This document shows positions 11,971-26,459 of a stretch of 64,000 bases of DNA, one piece after another. The notes beneath the pieces are model-generated. The model made no database searches, was not told where the DNA came from, and was given only the letters and a program-made list of their open reading frames with translations. The translations under genes were made by a program, and so were the position numbers. The stretch is from Chionis minor (lineage: Eukaryota > Chordata > Aves > Charadriiformes > Chionididae), in assembly GCA_013398295.1 (NCBI GenBank), contig VZSF01001891.1:434001-498000 (forward strand). The letters run 5' to 3'. The stretch's first letter is position 1; each line of letters starts with the position of its first letter.

Positions 11971-13372
11971 CTGGCATCGATGCTGCAATATATAGTGAGC
12001 AAGTCTGAGATTTGCTGCACCCCTCAGTGCAGATGAGCCTTCACCAGAAACTGAAGTTGGGCCAATGGTTCAGAAAATAAGGGAATCAAACCATCTTGTG
12101 TGCAACTACAAACATCTTCCAGCTCAAAATCGTTTCTGAGCCTTCTGCCTTCCCAGTCCCAGATTCAGGAACACACTTGGGTTTATGTTTAAGTCCTGCC
12201 GATGCTCATGAAATACTTGCAAACATATGTTTCAGTGAAGCACTGAAGCAATCTTCTTCTGAGCTTTGGAAATTTAAAAGTGGGGTAAGTTTGTCAATCA
12301 ACCGGCAGTTTTTTCGGTTGTAATCATTGTAGATTATTCACTGTTGTTACTGGAAATGGGGCCACAGACCCACAGGACAGCGCAAGACATACAGATACAG
12401 AACAGCCTGTGCAAATGCACTATTCACAAAAACCACTCCATATGTCACCATTGAGGACATATAATTAAATCCACTCTCATAATTGCTTCCAAATAACATC
12501 CGTAAAGAGCAGGGCAGGAATCACAACCCATCACTAGATATTCCACCCAGAGATAATGCAAAGATCCCCCATTTTTACTGTTATCCTGTATACAACCAAC
12601 TGTTCTGTAAGCCTATACTAAAGCTCCAGGGTCAGAGTTGTGATCAGAAACAGTATCACAGAGGAGTTTCCCTTTGAATACATAACCACATGTCTGCCTC
12701 AGAATGATTTAATCTACAGACCTTTTTCTAGAAAAAATTAGAGCCTAATGCTGCTTATCAATATGCATATTTTTTGCCAAATAAAAGGAGGAAAAGGGTA
12801 GCATACAGAGGATGACGGCTATATATTAAAGCCGCCATTTCTCAAGCACTCTGTCGATGGTGTATTGTCTGTCTTACAGATCTGCTCTACTGGAATCTGG
12901 GGGGCTTCCACACAAATCCAAGACTTCCAGAACCGATGGATACGAACGTCCAGCATGTGTGACTGAGGCTATCTTAGCACCAGAAAGCCTCTGTGTGCTC
13001 TCCGTGCGTTCACACATCAACTGCACCATCCAAATCTGCTGAATCCCAGCTCCTGTTTGTGAGCAAAGCAGGAGCTGTGTGCTTGGCAGTAAATCTGGCA
13101 TTTCTGGGTAGCATTAAATCTGCTGTGCAAATGAAAGCTGTAGGTACATTGCACAGAGCCTCTCTTTATGTTTCCTTGAAGATCTTGGCTCTTTGTATTT
13201 ACTCTACATCACACATACACATATATCATGGAGAGAAATACTGCGTTACATTGCTTAGATTATCATTTTGAGGAGATGCAGCAGAAAAAAAATAAAACGG
13301 AGAAGTAATTCTGTAAAAATGAAAACTCCCCTCCCCAAAGGGGCTGTAGAAAGAAAATAAAGATAAGAAAAA

Positions 13373-13395
13373 GGGTGAAGGGGTGGGGGTGGGGG
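13373..13395 (+). repeat. G-run cluster with quadruplex-forming pattern
   Basis: GGG, GGGG, GGGGG and GGGGG are separated by short spacers (TGAA, T, T). The pattern meets the simple four-run quadruplex rule. It lies on the template strand of TRPC7 intron 2. Confidence 0.65.
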
Positions 13396-15533
13396 AGCAA
13401 AAAGCCAGTAATATTACATGCTAGGTTTGAAATGGAATTTTTAAATAAACCATCATGTCAAATATTCAAAGTGCTTATAAATATTTACCAATTAGATATC
13501 GCATGAAATATGCACAAGCCAGTTTAGAAGCTGTTGGACGAATTTCCTTCTAGGTATTTACACTGTCTGTGACTGGCCATATGTTTAGGAATGGAAAAAA
13601 GCACAAGGGCTGTGGGAGGGAAGGCGATGAGAAGGGTCTGCACTGATCCTGCTCATGTAACCACCTTATCACCTGAAGTGCGCTGAGCACCTCGTCCAAA
13701 GAGCTCTGTCGATGGTGCACATAAGGGCTGACACCTTTGAATACAGCTGAGCACATTTCTATTGTTTCCAGCCTAAATGCCTACATGCATAGACTATGCC
13801 AAGGCTGTACAGTTAATTTTCCAGAAAACACAACATCCAGTTGGTTTATGTTCTCTTGCTTCTTAAGTGGCAGCGCATCAGCTATTTTTTGGAGCTTTGG
13901 GTGTATTGTGTCATATTCGGTGGGCATGTCTCTGAAAATAAAGCCAAGTGCTCATTTAAAACATTTCCCTACTCAGGTGCGTGCTGCTAAATATGTCTGG
14001 AGGTAGCAACAGATGCCACTGGTTCATTTTTTCAGTGATCCAGACCTTGACTTCTTCACCCCCATCGAGCATAATATAATAAGCAATCTGTTCAAATACA
14101 AGACTCTGATATTTCAAAAGTGTTTCTCTGTTCTCTCCAAGCAATTTGGACCTTTTGAAATGGTGCCAAGATAAACATGGCAGCTGTTTGCTCTCTGGAG
14201 ACGCCAGGCTGCAGCGTGTTGGAGCACAGGGGCAGTGCCTCCAGGCAAAGGGTGTTTTTAAATCCTATGAGGGAGCATCAGGAGACACCAAGAGATGTGT
14301 CCAATAAAAAAGCCCAAGGACAAAGCAGACAGCGCGGTCTGTGTTGACATTATTTTTGGCCATAGAAGTCCAGAAAACAACTGTATGCTTTGACCGAGGA
14401 CCAAAAATTCTGTGGCTTCCAATGACCCATGAAAATAACATCCCTTGCATCTTTATGAGGATTCAAAGGGCAGTTGCACTGACTGATTTACCATAAGAAT
14501 TTTTTTGTGTGGCCCTTTGCTCCTCAATATGTTAGGTTTTCTAGCTGCAATTCATTTCTTCACATCACCGCAGAAGCTGATCTCTAAGACAGCATATCCC
14601 TTCAACAAGGGGATAAAGCAGTAAGAAATCAATCAAACCACTGACTTTGGATTTCACCTTATACCTATTCTCTGGCAGATATTTCAAATCATTAAAGAGG
14701 GTGGTGTTAATGATTTCTGCGGTGGAGTTAGCAATCTCTTAAAATTTGTTACTGTGCTTTTACAGCATCCTTCACAGGTCCAGGCATATGTGCAACTTCC
14801 AACAACAACAATCCAACTGTCAAAATAAGCAGAAAGGATAGGTTTGCACTTCCCTGTTTTGTTTCTACTCTTTTGCACTCTAGCTGTTATGTATCTACCA
14901 ACTCCACCAGTAACTGAGTTGGGGAAATTGTGCGGTTTTGTGACAAATGCAGCTTCTGTGGGACCAAAACCAACGAATAAATTTTGCAAGCTCTTTCCAT
15001 CAATAAGAGCACTGGAAAATGCAAAATATTTCACTTTGATATCCCCTTGAAACATTTTTTTAAAAAAACCACAATTCTTTAATTTTTTTTTTTCTTTTTT
15101 TGTATTCTAAAATTAATGAATGGATTATTTGGGGAAGTCAAGCCTGGAATCCATTCACATAATCCTAGCAGAAAGCCAAGGACTGAGATTGAACACAGTT
15201 CCTGACTCTTTAGCCAAAGTTTTACATTCCTAAGCATAAGAAATTTCAGAATTGGTCTGCTCTCAACCTGTTATTGAGATAATTACTTATGTTGAATGTT
15301 TTCTATTTGAAAATTAAAATAAGTTTCCTGTACATGTGAACTCTCTCTACACTGAAATTAGTGGATTACTTGACTTATTTAATTGTCACCCTGAACAGAG
15401 TACAATCTTTTTTTTTTTTAATACGTGTCTAAGAAATTGCCTAAAGGACACCTCCATCTCTTCCACTCCTTCCCCAAAACATCACCTTCTTCCTGAGACA
15501 TACCATTACTGAGCATCTCCCCAGCATGCATGC

Positions 15534-15547
15534 ATGCAGAAACATCA
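15534..15547. repeat. GCAT tetranucleotide palindrome
   Basis: GCATGCATGCATGC is a self-complementary alternating purine/pyrimidine run in intron 2. Confidence 0.7.
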
Positions 15548-18489
15548 GTGCTATTCAGCATAGAACTAACACCCTATTCCAAGTCTCTGAAGACATTTAA
15601 ATATACTTAGAACAGAAATTATATTGGTTGACAATAATTTTTTTAAATTAGAGTATTTCAGATCTCAAGGTTGGCATAGCAGCTTTTCAGCATAAGATGG
15701 CATTTGATGCTTGATGTACTTCCCTTTCATATCGTCTCAGCTGGTTTTCAAACCCACGTCAAAATAACTCATATGCTTTTGATTCCTCAACTACTTAAAA
15801 GTTGAGGTTTTTTACCTTCTTGCAGATTTTCCCAGCTCATTTGAATGTTTATGCTGAAACACCTGTTTTCAGAAGATAAACTATCATGTCCCTGAATGTC
15901 ACATAAACAGGACAAGCTATAGAGAGTTATTAACTAAATGCTTTGGCATGCAAAATGCAAGGAATACACACATTCAGGGAAGGAGATAGTCTGTCTCCCT
16001 GTGTCCTGTCAACTGCTTCTCTTTATTAAATACAAACTACACTTTTCAAGATAATACTCTGCTAATTCTCTTGGTGAAGAAGAGTTTAGAATCTGTTAAT
16101 ATCAGCAGCAAAAGCAAGCTCAGGATGATGCAGTGCAAGACTCCCAATCCCTTTCCATTATTTTCAAATATTTCATTGCTCCATGGGTGGGAACGTGACA
16201 CTGAGAAATGGCTTTTCCTACTTTTAAAAATGCTCATTGCATTAGAGGAGCCTTTATCTCAACCTTACTTTTATCATCATGCAGAAAGAATTCCTCTCTT
16301 ACCCCCAGGTGCGTTTTGCGAGGGCAGGAGTCCAATGCAATGCTGGGGTTAATTTATTTTGTTTGTCACCTGTTTTGTTTTCAACAGAACATTTACACAC
16401 AAGAACATGGGCAGCAAATCTGTAGCTCTGATGTGCCAGATGTATCAAAGCACAAAAGTTACCTCTAGGCCAAGCTCCTTATTTCACATGCCACCCATAC
16501 TTTTTCTCTCTGGCATTTTCCCATATTTATTACGTTCCTGATCTGCCTGTTACAAGCTCCGCTGGGGAAGAGCCACATTTCCTATACAGTTTGAGACTGA
16601 ATAGATAGTTTCCTTGTGCTAAATGCATTAGCTGCTCTCATTCAACTGTGTGGCTCTTTTCAGCTCAGCTGCTTGAAACCCCTATGTTTCCTGAAAACCA
16701 GATGGGAAAAACAGGGAGAAAATAATGGATTTAAATTTAAAGCAATTGTTTGCTTAACACAGCTACGTTTATCCCCTAAGCTGAGCTAAATTTGGCACTT
16801 GCAGCTTCCTTAAGGAACATGTTTCTGTATTCAAAGGCTCTCATCTCTCATGGAAATTTTGGCTTCAAACTGCACCTGTATATCAGGAGAAAGACTCTTT
16901 CTCAATCCAGCCTGCACATGAATGCTGGCTTAACTGGGAGCCTTGATGCAACTACGTCAATAACTAAAATAACCAGATGTCTTCCAGATTTCAAATAACC
17001 AACTACCACAGTTCCCAATGTCCAGCAACAACAGCTCCTTGCAAAACTAGTCACAAGCACCAGAGTAGAAGAAAATCTGATCCCCACAGCACGCAAGTAG
17101 CAACCAAGCACTTTGGAAAAATGTGACCCCAGCTGCAGAGTCCCGGCACTGAGCATTCTTGACCTTATGGACATCACCCTCTCTCTAAGAAGAGCAGGCT
17201 TAGAAGTGATGCTGCAGCACTTTCCTAAGCAGAAATATGAACATAAAAAGTGTATAATTACTTCTTCCTGTTCTGAAATGAGTCTGCATCCTGGAGCTTG
17301 GGTAGTGACAACGAAATGACACACTTTGCAATGACCAATTTCTATGTGCACTGGTGTAAAGTTCCCTGCAACAAATTATATTCCAGGAAACTGCCATTTT
17401 TGATCGTGTGTATGCCAAAAAAACATAGACACTAAAGTACCTAGCACCATTTTGTGGCGATGTAAAATTATTTGTATACCATTCCTGTTTATCCACAATC
17501 CAGTGGATAGTCTGCCTACAGGCAGTGAGGATGGGTTCATTATAATTATCTACAATAACAACAATTAACAACACAATGAGGGATAAACTAAATCACATCC
17601 TATCTGCATCCTCTTTAATGTTGGACTTGAGATCCTCAGAATGTGTTACCTCATTCACATTCATTAATACAGTATTAATTCCCTACAGTGCCTTGGATAA
17701 ACGTACCTGACTCCATTTTCCCATCTGCTGATCTAGTATTATTATTCTATTCAGAGCAGTAGTCCTAATTATGCTCATTTGTAGTTCCAGTGGTTACCCT
17801 TGCCCAACGTGAATAATGAACAGCAGTCTTCGGAAACCGGTCATCTTGGCTTATAATAAACTGCCCGGCTCCTAACTATTCCCTAAAATCCAATGCTGGC
17901 ATTAGCTGAATGCTTGGGCCCTTGGTGCTACTAATTAAACACAAAGCTTACCAATATTGTATTGAACTGATTTTGCAACAGTGATAACATCATTTTCCAT
18001 CTGTTTTCCTCACCAATATTTTTATCTCATCTTTCTGAAAAATGTCTTTGTCTTTGGCGCTCCAGAGCATCCCCCCTCTTGGTACCAAGGGGAGAAGGAA
18101 GAGTAACTGTGTAATTTTAGATCAGTAAGTGCTCTGAGAAAACTCTCTAGGATGAACGGTGAGCGTAGTAGTAACGGCAAGTTCAAAATCATGCAAGTTC
18201 TGTACTCATTGCAGAGGATCCAGTGACTAGGATGGAAAGGGCCCACATGTCTTTCCTTTCAAAACAGCCAGCTGCAGGTGGCAGGAGCCCTCTCTGCATT
18301 ACCATCGAGTAGATGCACCAGTCTGAATACCAGGACTCATTTTGTCTTGCACGCTCAGTGGGTAAGAAAGGAAAACACTCTGTCACTGTTAACTAAACAC
18401 AGGCAACTGGCCAAATCGTTCCCCCTATTTATCACAGTGCTACCAGCAGCTGACAGCAAACCTGGCAGAGAAACAGGAGCTGCTCCTCT

Positions 18490-18630
18490 CCGGAGCGGCA
18501 GCAAGGGCCATGGCTGAGTGCAGTCCCGGGAGGTTCGGCTCTGCCGCAGCAGCCTCCATCTGCCCGCATGAAAAGAAAGTCCGCTGGCACCTGGGCCGGG
18601 CAGCTGGTGGAGCAGAGAGAGGTGGCACGG
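18490..18630. promoter_or_regulatory. Intronic CpG-rich patch
   Basis: About nine CpGs in 140 bases (CCGGAGCGGC, CCCGGG, TTCGGC, GCCGCAGC and others) stand out from AT-rich intron 2. Reading frames across it are open on both strands, but none is a recognisable protein. A candidate regulatory element, minor promoter or decayed GC-rich insertion. Confidence 0.3.
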
Positions 18631-21600
18631 AGGAGTTTGTCTCCCCTTCATTGTTTAGAGACTGGAGAGACAAAGGTAAATTTCTGTAGGATAGCCCAGA
18701 TCATTGGGAAAGGTTGTGGTAGAGCACAAACCCTACCTACTAATACAACTGCTGATGGGTTAGTTTGCTATGTTGGATCTCTTAATCCAAGGTGCCATCT
18801 GCTATGTCTCATTTGTACAAAGAGAGGGACCTATGGTCAGCCTCAGATCAGATCCGCCAGCTGGTCTACCAGCTTCACTTTACATAATTCTTTCAAAGGG
18901 TGAGGGTGAAATCACGATTTCAACAAATCTTAAGGTGATGTGCTGGTCAAATGAGCCATGATTTTGCCAACTACTGGAACTTTTCTCCCATGTTAAAGCT
19001 GTTAAATACAAAACGTGAAACTAATGCCATTGCGGTAAGCTGAAGTTCTTATGTTTAATTACATTTTGAAAGTATTTCTAAACCATTTGTTGTCTGTTGG
19101 CTGGGTTTGTGACAGTCATTATAGCTGTTACGTTCATCCTTCTAAGCATCTGTACTCAAAAAGCTGTTGTAGAGAAGCAGTGCTTGCACAGAAAAGACTA
19201 ACACAAAGCAGGCAAACGATCTTCATTCCTAAAACCAAAGTCATCTCTAAAACCAAACAATTTTCTTAACTCCTTGTCTCTGAGAAGCAGAGACACGGTG
19301 AGGAACGGGTATCACAGCATCACTTTTGCTAAAAAAGCTCCCAAAAGCCAGTTAAAGGCCACTTATCTTCACACCAGATAACTACTGACCTTTACTCAGC
19401 TGTACAGGGTGTATATGACTCCACAACACACATGGGCACTATATTAATTTAATTTAACCTTAGTTCACTTGCCTTTACATCACAGTAAATTAAACTTACT
19501 ATAACCCTGTATTTAACCTTGCCCTCACAGATATCTTTTCCACACACAACAAATTATCTCAAAATGTCAGTTGTTTTTTTTCTTCTACTTAGTGAAAATA
19601 ACTTACATTCCTTATTAACATGTTACAAGCTTTATTATGCTTCACCCTGAGTATTCACAAAATATTCAGAGATTGTCTGTATCAAAGGTAAATGACTCTC
19701 CCCTTGTATTCCCTATCAAAAGTTCAGATTCAAGAAGGACGAAAAGGAGACCTTTCAACTCTAAACCCCTTTCTTCTAGATATATTCAATATGCTCCAAA
19801 TTACTCTATGTAAGGTGTCACACACATAATTGTATTTCATGAAAATCACGGTTCCGTAAAATTAGTTGCCACTAAGCCTTTGCAATTCAGAATTATTTAT
19901 AAAAGTTACCTTACATAACAAAAAATGATTTCTAAATTCCTCCATCACACCCAGGGTTTAAGAAGTATATGGAAAACATGGACTTAATATAATCACCACA
20001 GCAGACCACAAGAAGAAGAAAAATAAAAGTCACCAGCCATTTATGCAGAGAGAAAGCATGCTGGCAGCCCCAGTGCCACCCATTTACTGGAGTGTTGAAG
20101 GTTTAGAGTCAGAAATTTAATATCAGATGTTTCTGGCAGGGGAGAAACACACACATTAATATTGCTGATTTTCCCCTTCTTTTGCTATAGATTCCTCCCA
20201 GGGTTATTTATGCATAAGGGAGTTAACTCTGCTCACCACTCTTACCCTTCAGGTCCCTTAAAAATGTACCCATTAATAGGGATTTTTCAGCCTGGGAGAA
20301 ATGCACTCTTAATGGTGGGTGGGGTGCTTATTCGTAAGGAAACACTGAAATCCCAGGAGCAAAATGACCTTAAAGCAACTGAAATATGCTCAATTCCAAA
20401 CGGTTTCAGATTTTGCACTTATCTTGATACCTGGCTAAAATGTCATCTTGTTCGGCTTAAAACTTATCTACGTGAAAATCCTTCTGCAATGATGGCAGTG
20501 GGGAGGCAGCTGCTGTGCTGCTTTGGTATGTGAACCATTTCCATTGCTCTCCCCTTCCCATCATGTTCATGAATCTACCTGTTGTCTCCCATTAATGATT
20601 AGAAGCGGATTCCATGTTATTTTATATTTTTATGAGCATGTTGCTCACCAAAACTGGAATCCTGCTCTAGTATTAGGGCTGTTACATGCAATCAAACTGG
20701 AAACAGTAAGCTGTAAGTGCTGCAGTTGCAATGCTGTTCATCCTTAGCTGAGTAAGACTAGAAATTACTTCTGGGGAGCTGTAAAGGGTAATAAACATTG
20801 CACTGATGGTGTGCAAACTGGTATTGCCAAAAGTCTCACTTCCAGTAGCATCAAGAGAAGCAAAAGTATCCCAGCTGTACTCTCTGGGATATACAAATGT
20901 TTCCAGGGTAGCTTTGGTCTTGCCATACCCAAATGCAAGTTAGAGGTTTCCTCCAAACAATTTTATGAAGGGAATGAAACCTTTTAGGCATTAATTAAAA
21001 TCTTACATCCTCTTACACAGGTGCATTGTCTCTGATTTGATGTGTTGGAAGCATCTTTTTTGCCCTTCACTCCTTCAGAAGGGAAATGTGGGCTTGTTCC
21101 TCTGGGAAAGTGAAGAGAACATTTTCATGCAGAAAGGACTTTGTCAACTTTTAAAGAGGTTCTTCTCTTTCCCTTTTCTGACCAAAGTTAGCCGAGAGAT
21201 TTTAACAATAATGTCACTCAATCATCCATAAAGTAGGTTAAATGACCTTGTAGGCAGTGGTCAAGATCCAATCTTATGTGACTGCTCAGTGGCTAGTACT
21301 GTCACTAGAGTTACAACTTACAAGAATAATGGTCTTATTTTTTCCAGGTGCGAATGTGGGTTGTAGGTGGCCGAGTTCTACCCTTCACTATGAATCACAG
21401 CATCTACTATTCTGTTTTACTGTGAATAGAGATAGACAGATGTTAACATACCTTCACATTCACAGATACAAATATATTTTTTTCAAGATAGCTCCAGGCA
21501 TCACAGCTTTGGCATCGGTTCTAAACCACTCTGAAAAGCTTTGGAGATTTTATTCTCATGCAACATTTCAAAACCATTTTGCTTGGGCAATGTGCCAGGG

Positions 21601-24600
21601 AGAAAATGATTTAATCACAGAACAGACATAGAAAGAGCACTTGCAATAACAGCTCTCAAAATATAGAGGATATTTCTTAATTTATAAATATTTAAAGAGA
21701 ACAATACAAGAATCACAAATTTGGGTGATTTTTTTTAAAGTCAGGAGGGTTATCTACATCCATTTTTCACAGTCTCTCCAATATATCCATTTAAAACATA
21801 TCTGCAATTAATTAATTTAGCTCTCAAGACAAACCCAACATAGCATCTATTATTAGTGGACTTGTCTCTGAAAAAGAACAGCATGGGAGTGAATGCTTCA
21901 TGTACAGAGTGAGTCCCACTCAGTGAGCCAAACACAATATTCACTACAAGGCTTAAATATATTCTCCTTCTCCCAGGCTATTTCCATGATCATTTTTAAT
22001 TTCCTCTCTTATTTTAATACCTAATTTTTTCCAAAAGTAAGTTAGATTTTTAATAATAGGAAATTTGTTTTCCTAGTTTACTGGGACTTGATTCTTTCCT
22101 GTATTACGAGTTGGGTAATTGGTTGAACCTGCTTATGAATTTGCTTTGCACAGGTGAAAATTGAAAAAAGCCCTGCAGCTTTTAAATGTACATGGTTTTG
22201 AGGCAGTAGAGAAAAGTAACTTTTAAGTGAGATGGGGGAAAAAAGAGCAAACAGTTCTTTAAGGCTAAAAAAATACCAAACCACACCTCTGGCCCCATGT
22301 CTAAGAAAAAGAATAATATTCTTGCTAAAGATTGACTTGGAAAAGTTCATATCCAAAAAACTTGAAAAAAAGATAATAATAGATTACTAGCACATCTTTA
22401 GAAATAGCAGTTTTCATCATTTCTACAGAAACACACAACTCTATTTTGACTGTGCACTAGCAGTGTAAACACATTCAACAATGTATAAATTTTTTTTCTT
22501 TCTTGGGTATCATGCATATTTAGATTAAAAAAAATATCAAAAAGTAAGTCATCCTCTTGATTTTGAGTACCAAGATGGCTTCAAAGGCAGCACGGATCTC
22601 CCTTAGGTAAGCCAAAGGTACTGAAGTGGCATAGAGCCAACAGGAGAAGCAAAGAACAGGTTAACTAGAACACAAATTGCAACGCAAAAAGGGTCTTAAA
22701 GGCACGTTCTGGCCCAGCCACATCAAAGCCCAGTGTCAGCAGGCATTAATTTGGGATAAAGCTGGATAACTCTTGGCCTGCTCTCTCAATTAGAAATTTA
22801 GCAATGAGGGCCAGAAGAGGTAGCAGAGGACAGGGCTGCAACGGGAAGAGGTGGTTCTCAATTTCAAGCAGCTGTTTTTTGGAGTGGTTGTCAGAAAAGG
22901 CACAGGAGGAGAAATAGCAGTTGCTTCACAACTGTACAGGACTTTGTACAAGAGACAATCACTTTGGAATAGTGATCATTCGTATACTCAAAACTATTTA
23001 TAATGGTGATGCCTAATTTTCAACAGAGGAATTAGGTAAGACTGTGAGACTACTGCAGGAGAAAATAAAAAAAGTTGTAAAAGGGAGTGAATATACTCTG
23101 CCTACCAGGCCAGATTTCTGAAGTTCCCTTTTGTCTTTTCTTCCTAACACCCAGCAAAGTGAAACAGTAGGGAAAAAGGGAAGTTGCATAAGTAAAAGGA
23201 CATCTATTTACAAAAACCCAGTCCTGTCTGGAAGAAACAAACAGAAAAGAACAGAAATTCTGGAAAAATAAATGAAAACCTAAAGTAAGGCCAGATAAAA
23301 ACACTAAAGCCTCAAAGAGCACCTTGTTGAAATAATAAATGTGACTCATAAAAGGTGTTCCCAAATATATCAGAAAAGAGACATTTGCCAGAGGGTGTGT
23401 TGAGGTGAGAGATTATGAAGGGATAAAAGGATCACTCAAGGAAGAGTAGAAAAATTAACTGATTGATTTACAAGCGTGTTCATGAGCCTAATTAGGGAGG
23501 TTCCCACGACAATCTCCTTTTTTAATGGGAGATGAGTTTCAGGGGTTATCTCCAATCAGTCAGTCCTGAGAGCAAACAAATCTCAGAGTTTGTTCAGTTT
23601 GGGTAGGAAGAAGAGTTTCTAAGTACAGCCTTACTGGTTTATAGCCTGATGATTTTCAAGAAATTTTCTCTTTCCAAGTTCACTGCTGTCTTCCGTTCCC
23701 ATAAAACATTTCCCCTTTCTACTATTCTGCTTTCCAGTGTTTTCTGCCTTTTCCTATTTTTTTATCACTTATTTCAAAAAGCAATAGCCTAATAATGATT
23801 TTTTTAACTCCATGGAGCCCGTGTTTTTCATGCCAAAATATTTGTCAGTCAGGACAGCAGAGTTCAACTTTTGCACTCAGCTCAGCTTTCCAAGTTTTCT
23901 TTGGCCTTCACATAATTTTTTTATCTTATGTTCTCTATATTTATTACCATGCCCTCTTATCTTCTTACAAATTTAAAACCCCAAAACTATTTATTTTGTG
24001 TTTCAAGAGTTAGATTTCTTTCATTAACTAAAATTCAACCAAGTTTAGCAATCAATATGGGAAATGTCCACAATCTCGGACTTATTTATCCTGAGCCGTG
24101 CCCATGATTTACAGATGGCCTGAGAAATGAAGAGGTTAAAAGGTCCTCTTCAATGCTGCAGGGCCACAAACTCTCAAAAGCTGCAGCTTCTCAGCAAGGT
24201 ATAATCAGATATACCAGTGCTTGTTACTTTGCAACAACAGTACGGTGTCATCCTCAAAGCGGAGGATCTGGTCCCCAATTTCTCATTTGCAGAGATGAAG
24301 CCAGAAATACTGAGAAAATTTACAAGATCATTTCTCTTAAAAAGTTTAGGCCAAGCACATCCTCTGAAGTTAAAAATTTATATTTAGGTAGAAAAAAGGT
24401 AGGGCTGACTTACTGGAGCAAGAACTGCGCTGCAGGAATGCAGATCACCCCTAACTGATCAAGGTTGTTGAGTCTCCAGGGCTTATTTTGCCACTCTTTC
24501 AGCATCATAAGAATTTAGGGACTTGAGCCCCAGCTGTTTTACATTACTGCAGCCTCAGTGAAACAACAACCAGTTCCTAACAGGCATGTCTCTGTAGGCA

Positions 24601-26441
24601 TCTACACACTTGACTTGCTGCCACACAAGCTATCGCTCCCCACAAATAGCATAGCAGCCAGTTGCAGTCCACCAGCCAGCTGAGCCATGACGCTCACCTG
24701 CACAAAAGAGCACGCCCACAGCTATAGTCTGCCTTTGAGTCCCAACATTTTTGAGAGAAAAGACAACAGTTAAAAGACAAGTGACAGCAAGAGGCATATA
24801 ATTTAGAAACAAAACATGTTATGCTGTAGTAAATGAACTGACAATGTTGGTAGGATTGATAAACAAAGACCACGCACCATATGTCTTCCAGGTGTTGGTT
24901 TTGATCATGCCTTCAGTAACATTTTAATCAACAGGAGCTGAGATCTTATTTACCACTTATGGTTGGTGAGATTTTTTCATAGCCTCCTTTGCGACTCTGT
25001 AATTTAATTTGTCTGGATGGCTAAATGGAATGACTTGGCTGATTGTCTTCATCACAAGGACGTTTCCTGACACACACAAGCATGTAGTCTAATTTGAAAG
25101 CATGCAAAGCTGTAAAACAGACCTGGGTGTAGAGTGGGATCTCACCAGAAACAGGAGTGCAGTCACAGCTTTAAAAAAACAGTACACAGAGATATTATTG
25201 TGTGTTTCACTCACTGTTTCCAGGAAGTGACCAGTAATATTAAGCCTAATACTGCTGCTAAAGACAGTTGAAAGGGCATTTCCCACAGACGGTTTGCTAG
25301 AAATTTAGTCTCCTAAGGGGTTTGAGAGACATATGAAAATTATTCTGTTGACTCTGCTTTTAATATTCCACCAGTCTTAGAAATGAGTCCTCTGGCTGTG
25401 GACAGCTGGTAACTGAAGACATGTGCGTATGGTTTCACACCAAGGTGACATGGGGAAGATCGATTTCTCTGGACCAGAGAGGAGAGCAACTCTCATCAGC
25501 CTGGCTCATGGGTGATGACTTGTTCATATGGACAAATCTTGGCTGTGTTAGTCACACTGGAAGTGTCATCAAGTTTTCTTGCATGAGCAAAACAAACAGA
25601 ATACACTGGTAGATAAGAGAAGGATTATTTGTTTTATGACTCAGGCCCAACGTCTGCCAACTTTGAAAGAAATGGGAGTATACACAGATTTTTTTTCAGT
25701 CATCTGAGTAAAAGCACAACATGGTCCAGTAGCTTCAGATCTCCTTTTAAAGTCAGTTATGTTTAACAGTCAGATCTAATCAGAAGCTGTAAAATATCGT
25801 AACACAATATGAAATACAGATGAACTGATAGGGAGGTACTAAACTATAATTTGCCTAAATTCCAGGATGACATTTCATTAGTGAGCATGCTTCTGCAGAT
25901 GGTAGGCACAACTAGGTGGGAAACCAAGGGTTTTATTTTAATTGAAAATCAAAAGTAAAATTAAAACATAAGTATAGGACAAATTTAATGTGATTTATAG
26001 TTTTCCCAGAAGGGTGGAAAACAGCCATTAGTCCATTGATTAAAATATGAATCTGTTTTGAGGGAGAAAACAAATAAGTTCAGCCTAGCAGAGCTAGGAT
26101 CCCTCTAGTCTCCAAAGGGAGGAAGGCCCCTTTCTCTTTCTCTCTCTTTCCAAGGGCAATACAAAGCAAGGGCCTAATGCAGCGCACTAAATCAGATATG
26201 TATTGCCCTTGCTCCAGTGGATGCTCATTTATTTCTTTTTAAAACACCAAATGAAAACTGGAAAGAATGAGAAAGTCATGAACTGGTTCTTAATTTTGAG
26301 CTTTCAAATGGGATATATAAAAATGGCGAAATACTGAATTATGGTTGTTTTTTTTTAACTTGAACTGCCTCCACTACGGAAGGGTATTATTGCATAAAAA
26401 GCTGCAAACATACACAGTGACTCCGACGTTTACTTCTCTCT

Positions 26442-26459
26442 TTCCTGAAATTTCAGGAA
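26442..26459. repeat. 18-bp perfect palindrome
   Basis: TTCCTGAAATTTCAGGAA is exactly self-complementary. It holds spaced TTC/GAA half-sites that loosely resemble STAT or heat-shock elements, though the spacing is not canonical. It lies in TRPC7 intron 2. Confidence 0.7.
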
